Part shown: one piece after another, positions 7,777 to 15,328 of the stretch
Numbering within the stretch: the first letter of the stretch is position 1
Layout: every line of letters begins with the position of its first letter
NCBI GenBank assembly: GCA_934597725.1
Contig: CAKTSK010000013.1
Span: forward strand, 1-55,737
Length of the DNA stretch: 55,737 nt
Origin: an uncultured Eubacteriales bacterium
Lineage (GTDB): Bacteria > Bacillota > Clostridia > Oscillospirales > Oscillospiraceae
Direction: 5' to 3'
Notes under the pieces: generated by a model
Seen by the model: the letters and a program-made list of their open reading frames with translations, nothing else
Database searches by the model: none
Told to the model about the DNA's origin: nothing
Program-made: the position numbers and the translations under genes

Positions 7777-8379
7777 TCAATCACCAAATCCCTCCTCTCT
7801 TACAAGCACTTTTTCCCGAAGTGCCCGCCGTACTCTCGACAGTGAAATCGGAGACATCCCCAGAAAGGACGCAATGTGCCGGTGATTCACCCGGTCAATC
7901 AGCCCTTCATACCGTTCCAAAAACCATTGATAGCGCTCTGTAGCATTGCGCTGTGCAAGCACAAGTTTATTATCCCAATGCATTCTCAGGGCCTCGCGAA
8001 GTAGATGCGTGTACAGCTTCATCAACTCAACGTCTTTGTTCAACATCGGCAAAATCACACGATACGGCACAGCAATCACTTCGCTGTCCTCCAATGCCTC
8101 AATACACAGCACGCTGGGAGATGCCAAATCAAAACACGCAATCACCGGGTCTCCTTCCACAAAAGCAAAGCAATCCGTAATTTCCTGTCCCTCCGCATCT
8201 AGAAAGAAGCCACGCAACAAACCTTTGCGAAAAAAATACAGGTCTTCGCTGCTATGACCAATATTTTGTAAAATCTCCCCTTTTCTTATGAATCGCATCT
8301 TGCTCTGGGACGCAATGGTTTTACATAATCCGTCACTTTTCACCCCCAATACTTCTGTTAAAAAATGTTGTATCTCCAT
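7777..8379 (-). CDS. Crp/Fnr family transcriptional regulator
   Basis: 200 residues. An N-terminal cyclic-nucleotide-binding-like beta barrel (about 20-115; KGEILQNIGHSSEDLYFFRKGLLRGF written in segments is typical of the fold) is followed by a dimerisation helix and a C-terminal winged helix with HIASFLGMSPISLSRVRR as the recognition helix region. No cysteine cluster for Fe-S binding is visible. It lies directly upstream of the zinc-ribbon block on the same strand, about 108 bp away, and may control it; this is inference from position. GGAGGGAGAGAT precedes the ATG. Confidence 0.88.
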   Translation of the reverse strand: MEIQHFLTEVLGVKSDGLCKTIASQSKMRFIRKGEILQNIGHSSEDLYFFRKGLLRGFFLDAEGQEITDCFAFVEGDPVIACFDLASPSVLCIEALEDSEVIAVPYRVILPMLNKDVELMKLYTHLLREALRMHWDNKLVLAQRNATERYQWFLERYEGLIDRVNHRHIASFLGMSPISLSRVRRALREKVLVREEGFGD

Positions 8380-8481
8380 ATCTCTCCCTCCTTTATTCGA
8401 CAGGTTTCATCATATCTTATTTTTCTCACGGCTGCATTAACAAATGCTAATGAAGCAACCTGCGGCTCTTGGAATCCACGA

Positions 8482-8514
8482 AAAAAGGCATGACCAAACC
8501 GGTCATGCCTTTTT
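8482..8514. terminator. Bidirectional intrinsic terminator after metG
   Basis: A 9-bp stem GGCATGACC (8487-8495) with GGTCATGCC (8501-8509), 5-nt loop, flanked by AAAAAA on the left and TTTTT on the right. It lies just downstream of the metG stop on the minus strand. Confidence 0.88.
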
Positions 8515-8546
8515 GACAGAAACACAATATTCTATGCAGGCTCCCC

Positions 8547-10532
8547 TCAGCCCAGCTTCGCCCCGGCGGGGATGTGGTCGGGCAGCAGCAGCAGGTTCAG
8601 GACCTCCTCGCCGTTCTCCTTGTGGACGGCAGAGAGGAGCATCCCCTGGCTCTCCTGCCCCATCATCTTCCGCACGGGCAGGTTCACGATGGCCACCAGG
8701 GTCTTGCCCACCAGGTCCTCGGGCTTGTAATACTGGGCGATGCCCGAGAGGATCTGCCGGTCGGTGCCGGTGCCGTCGTCCAGGGTGAACTTCAAGAGCT
8801 TCTTGGACTTCTTCACCGCCTCGCAGGTCTTCACCTTCACCACCCGGAAGTCGGACTTGCAGAAGGTATCAAAGTCCACTTCCTCCTCCCAGGGCTCCAG
8901 CTCGATGGCGGGCTGAGCGGGGGCGGCGGCAGCGGCCCGGAGGGCTTCCAGCTCGGCCAGGGCCTGGTCCATGTCCACCCGTGGGAAGAGGTTCTCGCCC
9001 TTGGTCACCGGGGCGGCGGCGGGACGGCTGCCCCAGACGGCAGCGGAATCCCAGCTCCGGCAGTCCTCGCCGGCCCCGATCTGGGCAAAGAGCTTGTCGC
9101 AGGAGTCCGGCAGGAAGGGGGTCAGGAGGATGCCGCAGATCCGGGTGGCCTCCAGGAGGTTATACAGCACCTGGGCCAGCCGGGCGCCGTTGGCGTCCAT
9201 GTCCTTGGCCAAGGCCCAGGGCATGGACTCGTCGATGTACTTGTTGGCCCGCTGGATGACCTTGAACACCTCGTCCAGGGCCTTGTGGGGGGCGCAACCG
9301 TCCATGTCGGCCTCGTAGCGGTCCCGCAGACCGGAGGCCAGGGTGATGAGTTCGGTGTCGTAGGATGCGGGGGCGTCCGTGGTCTGGCAGCCCTCGGGCA
9401 GGGTGCCGCCGAAATACTTCTGCACCATGGCCGTGGTCCGGCTGACGAGGTTGCCCAGGTCGTTGGCCAGGTCCACGTTGATGGTGTTGATGAGCAGCTC
9501 ATTGGAGAAATTGCCGTCGGAGCCGAAGGGGAAGGTCCGCATGAGGAAGAACCGCAGGGCATCCACCCCGAACTTCTCCGCCAGCACATAGGGGTCCACC
9601 ACGTTGCCCTTGCTCTTGGACATCTTGCCGCCGTCCAGCAGCAGCCAGCCGTGGCCGAAGACGTGCTTGGGCAGGGGCATATCCATGCTCATCAGCATCG
9701 CGGGCCAGATGATGGAGTGGAAGCGGACGATCTCCTTGCCCACGAAGTGGTAGTCGGCGGGCCAGTAGTGGTCATAGTCGTCGTACTTGTCGTTGAACAG
9801 GCCCAGGGCGGTGGTGTAGTTGAACAGGGCATCCACCCACACATAGACCACATGGCCGGGGTCAAAGTCCACCGGCACGCCCCAGGAGAAGGAGGTCCGG
9901 GAGACGCACAGGTCCTCCAGGCCGGGCTTGATGAAGTTGTTCACCATCTCGTGGACCCGGGAGCGGGGCTGGAGGAAGTCGGTGTTCTCCAGCAGGTCCT
10001 GGATGCGGTCGGCGTACTTGGACAGCCGGAAGAAATAGGCTTCCTCCTCGGCGTCCTGGACCTCCCGGCCGCAGTCGGGACACTTGCCGTCCACCAGCTG
10101 GCTCTCGGTCCAGAAGGACTCGCAGGGCTTGCAGTATTTGCCCACATACTTGCCCTTGTAGATGTCCCCCTTCTCATACATCTTCTTGAAGATCTGCTGG
10201 ATGGAGGAGACATGGTAGTCGTCGGTGGTGCGGATGAACCGGTCGTTGGAGATGTTCATGAGCTTCCACAGGTCCAGCACGCCCCGCTCGCCGGTGACGA
10301 TGTTGTCCACAAACTGCTGGGGGGTGACGCCGGCCTCCTTGGCCTTGTCCTCGATCTTCTGGCCGTGCTCATCGGTACCGGTGAGGAAGAGGACATCATA
10401 GCCCTGCAGCCGCTTGTACCGGGCCATGGCGTCGGTGGCCACGGTGCAGTAGGTGTGGCCGATGTGCAGTTTGTCCGAGGGGTAGTAGATGGGGGTGGTG
10501 ATATAAAACTTTTTCTTTTGCGCTCTTTCCAT
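8547..10532 (-). CDS. metG: Methionyl-tRNA synthetase
   Basis: 661-residue class I aminoacyl-tRNA synthetase that charges methionine on initiator and elongator tRNA. The HIGH motif is HIGH at residues 23-26, the zinc knuckle uses Cys134, Cys137, Cys151 and Cys154 (CKPC ... CPDC), and the KMSKS loop is intact (GGKMSKSKG). The last 110 or so residues form the OB-fold tRNA-binding domain (DFRVVKVKTCEAVKKSKKLL region, then RKMMGQESQGM). The start at 10532 (MERAQKKKF) has GGGAGG seven bases upstream; longer in-frame starts lack a site. In many Firmicutes metG is next to tatD; here they are separated by about 5 kb of accessory genes. Confidence 0.97.
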   Translation of the reverse strand: MERAQKKKFYITTPIYYPSDKLHIGHTYCTVATDAMARYKRLQGYDVLFLTGTDEHGQKIEDKAKEAGVTPQQFVDNIVTGERGVLDLWKLMNISNDRFIRTTDDYHVSSIQQIFKKMYEKGDIYKGKYVGKYCKPCESFWTESQLVDGKCPDCGREVQDAEEEAYFFRLSKYADRIQDLLENTDFLQPRSRVHEMVNNFIKPGLEDLCVSRTSFSWGVPVDFDPGHVVYVWVDALFNYTTALGLFNDKYDDYDHYWPADYHFVGKEIVRFHSIIWPAMLMSMDMPLPKHVFGHGWLLLDGGKMSKSKGNVVDPYVLAEKFGVDALRFFLMRTFPFGSDGNFSNELLINTINVDLANDLGNLVSRTTAMVQKYFGGTLPEGCQTTDAPASYDTELITLASGLRDRYEADMDGCAPHKALDEVFKVIQRANKYIDESMPWALAKDMDANGARLAQVLYNLLEATRICGILLTPFLPDSCDKLFAQIGAGEDCRSWDSAAVWGSRPAAAPVTKGENLFPRVDMDQALAELEALRAAAAAPAQPAIELEPWEEEVDFDTFCKSDFRVVKVKTCEAVKKSKKLLKFTLDDGTGTDRQILSGIAQYYKPEDLVGKTLVAIVNLPVRKMMGQESQGMLLSAVHKENGEEVLNLLLLPDHIPAGAKLG

Positions 10533-10576
10533 GATCGATCCTCCCTGCGCCCACAGGCGCACTTGATGTTTGATGG

Positions 10577-11500
10577 TCAAGACCGGGCCGCCTGGCTGGG
10601 CTGCCCGTTCTGGTCGTTGTTCGCTTTTTTCTTTTTCTTCTTTTTCTCCGGGGGCTTCAGGGTGCCCATGGGGGTGCAGCCGGCGCACCGGTCGCAGTGG
10701 GCGGTGCAGGGCGGCTGGTCCGTGCCGGCGTCGTTCTCGGCCAAAGCCCCCGCAGAGGACAGCAGGTAGAAGAACATCCCCAGATACAGGGCCGTGTCCA
10801 CCAGGGGCAGGCCGTCGGCCAGGGCCATGAGGTCAAAGGCGGCAGCGGACAGGCACAGGAAGAGGACCGCGCCCGTTTTGACCTTGCCAAAGGCCAGGGT
10901 CGAGATCCGCACACAGGCCGCCAGGGACAGGGCCATGCCCAGCACGGGAATGCCATAGCGGCCCAGGGAAGGCTCCGCCGCCCAGGAGGTGTAATAGTTG
11001 GCCATGAGCCACAGGCAGCCGGCAAACCCCGGCGCGGTCGCCCAGGCCGTCAGCACCGGCCGGCGGCGGCGCATCTGGATCTGGACAAAATAGATCCCCG
11101 CCCCGGCCAGCAGGCCCATCAGGCCCAGCCCCGCCCAGCTCAGGCTCAGGGTGCGCTGGCCTGCCTCGTCCACCGTGGACACCCAGGCGAACAGGGCCAG
11201 CGCGCCGCCGATGGCCAGCAGCACGCCGCCGGCCAGGGCCCCGGCGTTCCACACCAGGCGGTCAGAGGAAAAGGCCCCGGTATAGCACTGGTCAAACTGC
11301 CGGTGCTTGCCCTGGCACAGCAGGGCCAGCGCCCCCGCCGTGACCGCCGCCACCAGCAGCATGGCCCACATGGAGGGCGCGCCGGGGATGGGCAGGCCGG
11401 TGCCCACCTCGAACCCGTTGGCCAGATAGACCCGCCGCACCAGCAGGCCGACGGCACCGCCGACCGCCGCCACAGCGGGGAGCAGAACAGATTTCCGCAC
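10577..11500 (-). CDS. Polytopic membrane protein with Cys-rich tail
   Basis: 307 residues with about seven to eight predicted membrane helices from residue 5 to 255. The cytosolic tail is odd: a cysteine cluster (CTAHCDRCAGC) that could bind metal, followed by a run of eight lysines (EKKKKKKKKA). I do not recognise the family. The start is GTG at 11498-11500 with AAGGGAG upstream, which fits better than internal ATGs because the first helix starts at once. It lies 45 bp upstream of metG on the same strand and may be cotranscribed. The leader contains a perfect 20-bp palindrome. Confidence 0.75.
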   Translation of the reverse strand: MRKSVLLPAVAAVGGAVGLLVRRVYLANGFEVGTGLPIPGAPSMWAMLLVAAVTAGALALLCQGKHRQFDQCYTGAFSSDRLVWNAGALAGGVLLAIGGALALFAWVSTVDEAGQRTLSLSWAGLGLMGLLAGAGIYFVQIQMRRRRPVLTAWATAPGFAGCLWLMANYYTSWAAEPSLGRYGIPVLGMALSLAACVRISTLAFGKVKTGAVLFLCLSAAAFDLMALADGLPLVDTALYLGMFFYLLSSAGALAENDAGTDQPPCTAHCDRCAGCTPMGTLKPPEKKKKKKKANNDQNGQPSQAARS

Positions 11501-11895
11501 GAAACAGGACTCCCTTCGGAACCGACGGGGAAGGCGCCTTCCCCGCAGAATAATTTCTCTTTATCTTACCACATTCCCAGGCAAAACGCACGGGATTTTT
11601 TGGCTTCGGGGGATTTTTTTGCAGGGGGCGGGGCGGCGGGCCGGGGCGGGAGAAAAAACGGAAAAATAATGGCGCGGCGCGGGAACAAACAGGGGGCAGA
11701 CGACATAATAGAAGTAGAGAGAACATGTTTCGCGGTCTTTTCCCCAAACAGGAGCGCTGCGAAGAATCACTCCCCCGTCCCCCCTCTCAAAAATCAACAT
11801 ATTTTTATGGGGCCAAAATAAATTTTTGTTGATTTTCTCCATTTTCTTGTGTAGTATTTTTATAGACAACAAACACATGATTGGAGGGACCTACC
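11501..11895. other. 395-bp divergent intergenic region with palindromes
   Basis: It holds the 5' leader of the GTG-started membrane protein on the left (perfect palindrome CGGGGAAGGCGCCTTCCCCG at 11526-11545) and an AT-rich promoter region for the lipoprotein gene on the right. The middle (11590-11780) is GC/A-rich sequence without a credible gene or RNA. Confidence 0.6.
11790..11857 (+). promoter_or_regulatory. Putative promoter with overlapping inverted repeat (lipoprotein gene)
   Basis: TTGATT (11829-11834), 17 bp, TAGTAT (11852-11857). The -35 box lies inside the right arm of a 10-bp perfect inverted repeat, AAAATCAACA (11790-11799) and TGTTGATTTT (11827-11836), separated by 27 bp. This arrangement would suit a repressor site; no regulator is assigned. 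Confidence 0.55.
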
Positions 11896-12549
11896 ATGAA
11901 ACGACGTAAATTCCCCCTTCTCCTTGCCCTGCTCCTGGCCGCTGTCTTAGGGCTGGCCGGCTGTCAAGAGGAGGCCCCCCCGGAAGTCGCACTCCCCCAC
12001 GGCGGAGAGGTGTGCATAAACGGCGTTGTCCAAAGTCTGGCCGACGGCTACGCCACCGTGATCCTCACCCGAGAGGAGCGGTACGACGAAGATCTCTTCC
12101 CGAAGGGTTCCCTCCTCCGATTCCCCATTGACGAGCCTATCCAAACGGTCCTGGATGAGGAAGGCATCCAACCAGGGGACTTTGTAGTCGGCTGTTTCCT
12201 CCACGACTCTCTGGAACCCGTCGATCCCCCCACCGTCTGGATGGTGAGTTTCGGTCTGCAAAAATGGACCATGACCGGGGAACTGCTGGACTTCAGCGAG
12301 GACTTCTTCCTGATCAAGCCCCTCTACCCAGAGTGGGTGGTCCAGGCAGCGGAGGAGGTCTACATCTCCCGCACCGGCACCCGCTACGGCACCGACGTGA
12401 CCGATCCCACCGTGGGCATATATCTCTCCTTTGACTGTGTCCGGGACTTGATCCCCGGGGACCCGATCCAAGTCACCGCGTTCCGCTGGCAGCAAGTAAC
12501 AGACCCCTACCCGAAGTATGACTATCCGCCCGCTCCCCATCACAAATGA
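11896..12549 (+). CDS. Putative lipoprotein
   Basis: 217 residues. Signal peptide MKRRKFPLLLALLLAAVLG with lipobox LAGC (Cys23), so likely exported and lipid-anchored. The rest is a beta-rich, acidic domain with two similar halves (GEVCINGVVQSLADG and TMTGELLDFSEDF), reminiscent of OB-like folds. No family recognised. GGAGGG lies seven bases before ATG; a TTG-started extension is less likely. First gene of a five-gene plus-strand group of lipoproteins and small membrane proteins. Confidence 0.78.
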   Translation: MKRRKFPLLLALLLAAVLGLAGCQEEAPPEVALPHGGEVCINGVVQSLADGYATVILTREERYDEDLFPKGSLLRFPIDEPIQTVLDEEGIQPGDFVVGCFLHDSLEPVDPPTVWMVSFGLQKWTMTGELLDFSEDFFLIKPLYPEWVVQAAEEVYISRTGTRYGTDVTDPTVGIYLSFDCVRDLIPGDPIQVTAFRWQQVTDPYPKYDYPPAPHHK

Positions 12550-12585
12550 ACGGCGGCGCTCCACCAGAACCCATGAGGAAACAAC

Positions 12586-12605
12586 AAAAGAAAATTTTTT
12601 CTTTT
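12586..12605. other. A/T-only inverted repeat downstream of the lipoprotein gene
   Basis: AAAAGAAAA (12586-12594) and TTTTCTTTT (12597-12605) are perfect complements around TT. It could help termination, but it lacks a GC stem. Confidence 0.4.
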
Positions 12606-12711
12606 CCCGCGTCACAAACCGGGCATCTCGTTCGTTACTATCATAAAAGGGAAAGGGCCGCAACAGCCCCCTTGCAGCAGATGGCTTGCCCCGCCTCCTC
12701 CCCCATCCCCT

Positions 12712-12739
12712 CTTCACTATTCACTCTTCACTATTCACT
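12712..12739. repeat. Four copies of a 7-bp repeat, [C/A]TTCACT
   Basis: Alternating CTTCACT and ATTCACT, four units in 28 bp, directly before the ribosome binding site of the 84-residue membrane protein. The same heptamer array recurs at 13740-13781. Confidence 0.9.
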
Positions 12740-12757
12740 CACCAAAGGAGGTGCCCT

Positions 12758-13012
12758 ATGACCTGGCTGTTTTCCCACATTCCCGTTATTGCCCTCAGCG
12801 TCTGGGGGTCCCGCCACGCCAACCTCCCTGCAACCCTACTTGCCTTGGCCATCTCCCTGACCATACTGGGGATGACCCTGGGCTGGGTGCCCGTCCCCGT
12901 CCAAGTCTTGAAGTTCCTCTCCTCTGGCATCGACGCGCCCCTGGTGGGGATCTGTCTGGGAAATCTCATCCTGGCTGTTTCCCGGCGGCGGGACCAAAAA
13001 AATGCCGTTTGA
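12758..13012 (+). CDS. Small membrane protein
   Basis: 84 residues with two to three hydrophobic segments (about 5-20, 24-45 and 55-75) and a basic end (SRRRDQKNAV). AAAGGAGG at 12744-12751 sets the start. No family recognised. It sits between the two lipoprotein genes in a group where intergenic spacers carry heptamer repeats. Confidence 0.65.
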   Translation: MTWLFSHIPVIALSVWGSRHANLPATLLALAISLTILGMTLGWVPVPVQVLKFLSSGIDAPLVGICLGNLILAVSRRRDQKNAV

Positions 13013-13084
13013 TCCCCCATCGCTTTTTCCGGCAAGCAGAACCTCGCGCACCACAAAAACACAACAGACCGAAAGGAGCGCACC

Positions 13085-13717
13085 ATGAAACATGACCTCA
13101 CCATGCCTCCCGCGGCACGGCTCTGCGCCCTTCTTCTGACCTGCCTTTTCGTTGGCATGAGCGCAGGATGCAAAGAAGCGGCCCCGGAGAACCAGGAGCC
13201 TGAACAGCTCTCCCTCACCCTCCTGTCGAAGGCAGACCCCACCGAGGGGATCGGAGGCACGTTCCAATACACCCTGCCCGAGGGAGCAGACACCCTGACC
13301 CTCTTTGTGGAGCAATGGAACGGGCAGACCATGACCAGCCGCCGTCCCCTGTCCCTCCCCCTCCCGGAAGGCCCCCGCGGAGAAGTGACCCTGCTCCTAA
13401 CCCTTCCCCCTGCCACAGGGGAAGCGCGGGCGATCCTATGGACCGCCCAAAGCAGCGCCGGAGACGAGTCGGTCTCCTTCCCCCTGTCCCAGGACCTTGG
13501 ATGCCTCTACAGCTTCTGGTCCCAGGAGGACGCCCAGTGGTATGAGACCTGGGAGGACGCCGACCCAGCAGACGGCATCGTGCTGGCCTGTCTGGGAACA
13601 GGTGACCTGGAACAGGGCCTTCCCAGCCTGACGTGTTCGGAAACAATGGCAAACCCCTCTCGCTTATCCAACTTCTCAGAGGTCCAGCTCATCCGGGCCG
13701 TTGCGGCGGATGCTTGA
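13085..13717 (+). CDS. Putative lipoprotein
   Basis: 210 residues. Signal sequence followed by a lipobox-like SAGC with Cys29. The mature part is an immunoglobulin/FN3-like beta domain (TEGIGGTFQYTLPEGADTL and so on) and ends without further membrane segments. AAAGGAGCGCACC precedes ATG. It is 72 bp downstream of the small membrane protein and followed by the second heptamer array. Function unknown. Confidence 0.75.
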   Translation: MKHDLTMPPAARLCALLLTCLFVGMSAGCKEAAPENQEPEQLSLTLLSKADPTEGIGGTFQYTLPEGADTLTLFVEQWNGQTMTSRRPLSLPLPEGPRGEVTLLLTLPPATGEARAILWTAQSSAGDESVSFPLSQDLGCLYSFWSQEDAQWYETWEDADPADGIVLACLGTGDLEQGLPSLTCSETMANPSRLSNFSEVQLIRAVAADA

Positions 13718-13739
13718 CCTGTTCTGTCCCTTCTCCCCT

Positions 13740-13781
13740 CTTCACTATTCACTCTTCACTCTTCACTATTCACTCTTCACT
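13740..13781. repeat. Six copies of the 7-bp repeat [C/A]TTCACT
   Basis: Order of first bases C, A, C, C, A, C over 42 bp, ending just before the AAAGGAG site of the next gene. It matches the array at 12712-12739. Confidence 0.92.
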
Positions 13782-13802
13782 CCCCCCAAAGGAGATCCCG
13801 CT

Positions 13803-14000
13803 ATGAAAGGATTAAAGCTGACCCTCCTCGGCCTCGGCATCCTGCTGATGGGCTGCGCCTACGCCATCTCGACAAACTACTATCTCTTCTTCCCCATGGG
13901 CGCATTCGTCGCCACCATGATCGGCCTGGTCGTCATGATCCTGGGCTACCGCAAGGATGACGACGACCCCGACAAACCCCAAAAGGACGAGCAGCCCTGA
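13803..14000 (+). CDS. Small membrane protein with acidic tail
   Basis: 65 residues: two hydrophobic helices (about 5-22 and 28-48) and a charged tail (RKDDDDPDKPQKDEQP). AAAGGAG 7 bases upstream defines the ATG. No family recognised; the two-helix form is common among small Firmicutes membrane proteins. Confidence 0.65.
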   Translation: MKGLKLTLLGLGILLMGCAYAISTNYYLFFPMGAFVATMIGLVVMILGYRKDDDDPDKPQKDEQP

Positions 14001-14055
14001 CAGCCCCCGGCAGTCTGCCCCTACCGCTCCCCAGCCGCAAAAAGGAGATTTTCCC

Positions 14056-14472
14056 ATGCAGCCACTCCCCCGCCTCCCCAGCCTCCTCTGGACCCTGTGG
14101 GTCTTCCTGGACCCCGCCCTGGCCCCTTGGCGCATGGAGGCCCCCTGGGCCTTGTCCCAGGGCCTGTCCCTGTGGCTCTTTGGCCTGCTGGCCATCGCCC
14201 TGGGCGGCGCCATCCTGCGGCAGTACGGCCCCGCCGCCCTGGCCCTGTCCGTGCTGGCGGTCTTTCTGGCCCTGTTGCTCCTGTCGGAGGTGGTCTTTGT
14301 CCAAAGCGTGGTCCTGCCCAATCCCCCCGTGCTGGCTGACCTCTGGCGAAACCCCTCTACAGAGGCCTACGCCCTCTTCCTCTCCTGGGTCCAGGGATGG
14401 TGCATCGGCTTCGCCCTCATCCTGGGGGCAGGGCGGCTGGCCGCCAAGTACCGCCCCCAGAAGCCCAACTGA
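14056..14472 (+). CDS. Membrane protein, four predicted helices
   Basis: 138 residues, hydrophobic almost throughout, with a Pro/Trp-rich first segment (PSLLWTLWVFLDPALAPWR) and helices about 45-60, 65-90 and 115-130. AAAGGAGA precedes ATG. Last gene of the 11.9-14.5 kb group, followed by a strong terminator. Function unknown. Confidence 0.68.
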   Translation: MQPLPRLPSLLWTLWVFLDPALAPWRMEAPWALSQGLSLWLFGLLAIALGGAILRQYGPAALALSVLAVFLALLLLSEVVFVQSVVLPNPPVLADLWRNPSTEAYALFLSWVQGWCIGFALILGAGRLAAKYRPQKPN

Positions 14473-14480
14473 TCTCTCCC

Positions 14481-14514
14481 GCCCCGGCAGTCCCTATCGC
14501 TGCCGGGGCCTTTT
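14481..14514 (+). terminator. Intrinsic terminator
   Basis: GCCCCGGCAG (14481-14490) pairs with CTGCCGGGGC (14500-14509), 9-nt loop, then CTTTT. It closes the accessory membrane-protein group. Confidence 0.88.
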
Positions 14515-14568
14515 CTCCTCGTCATAATATACCACTCAAGGAGCAGAAGGAAATCTTCTCCGCGCCGC

Positions 14569-14597
14569 TTGTGACAACGGGCATTTCGTGCTATACT
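14569..14597 (+). promoter_or_regulatory. Putative promoter of the DUF1836-tatD-rSAM operon
   Basis: TTGTGA (14569-14574), 17 bp, TATACT (14592-14597), about 85 bp before the DUF1836 start. Confidence 0.7.
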
Positions 14598-14680
14598 ATA
14601 TAAGTAAAACGCTGGCAGGGCTTTTCTGCTAATATCTTCCAGCGGCAGGGCCGGCACCGGCCCGGAAAGAGAGCGCGTCT

Positions 14681-15325
14681 ATGCCTTACGATAAAGAGCT
14701 CATCGCCCACAAGCTCATCCGGTGGGAGCATTATCTGAACAACTACAAGCTGCCCGCCTGGAAGGAGATCCCGGACATTGGCCTGTACATGGACCAGGTC
14801 ATTGCCCTGCTGGGCCAATACCTGGACTTCATCCCCATCGAGGATGCCAAGGACAAGCCCGTCACCCCCACCACCATCAACAACTACGTCCGCCTGAAGG
14901 TGATGCCCGCCCCGGAAAAGCGGAAATACTACCGGGTCCACATCGCCTTCCTCATCATGATCTTTACCCTCAAGCAGGGCATCAGCCTCAACGGCCTGCA
15001 GCAACTGCTGCCCTCCACCGCCGACGAGGAGGAGACCCGCACCTTTTACACCAGCTATGTGGCCCGCCTGCAAGAGGTGGGCAACTTCTACACCGCCCAG
15101 ACCCGGGCCGCTGTCCAGGACATCCTGGACCCCCAGTCCTCCGACGAGGGGGCCATTGAGAACGTCATCATCCAGAGCATCCTCCAGTCGGGCTTTTCCC
15201 GGATCATGGCGGAAAAACTCCTCCACTTGCAGGATGCCGACCCCCAGCAGGTGCTGGAACTGGAAAAGATCAGCGACGGCCGGGGGCGGCACCCCCTGGT
15301 CCAGCTGCCGGAAAAGGAGGACTGA
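14681..15325 (+). CDS. DUF1836 domain protein (MerR-like DNA-binding)
   Basis: 214 residues. The segment PVTPTTINNYVRLKVMPAPEKRKYYR, seen around residues 60-86, is the DUF1836 hallmark: a MerR-like winged helix whose wing is the KYYR motif. The C-terminal part is helical and probably for dimerisation. Members are found almost only in Firmicutes and are thought to regulate transcription. Three bases separate its stop from the tatD start region, so it is the first gene of a DUF1836-tatD-radical SAM operon. Confidence 0.85.
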   Translation: MPYDKELIAHKLIRWEHYLNNYKLPAWKEIPDIGLYMDQVIALLGQYLDFIPIEDAKDKPVTPTTINNYVRLKVMPAPEKRKYYRVHIAFLIMIFTLKQGISLNGLQQLLPSTADEEETRTFYTSYVARLQEVGNFYTAQTRAAVQDILDPQSSDEGAIENVIIQSILQSGFSRIMAEKLLHLQDADPQQVLELEKISDGRGRHPLVQLPEKED

Positions 15326-15328
15326 GCC

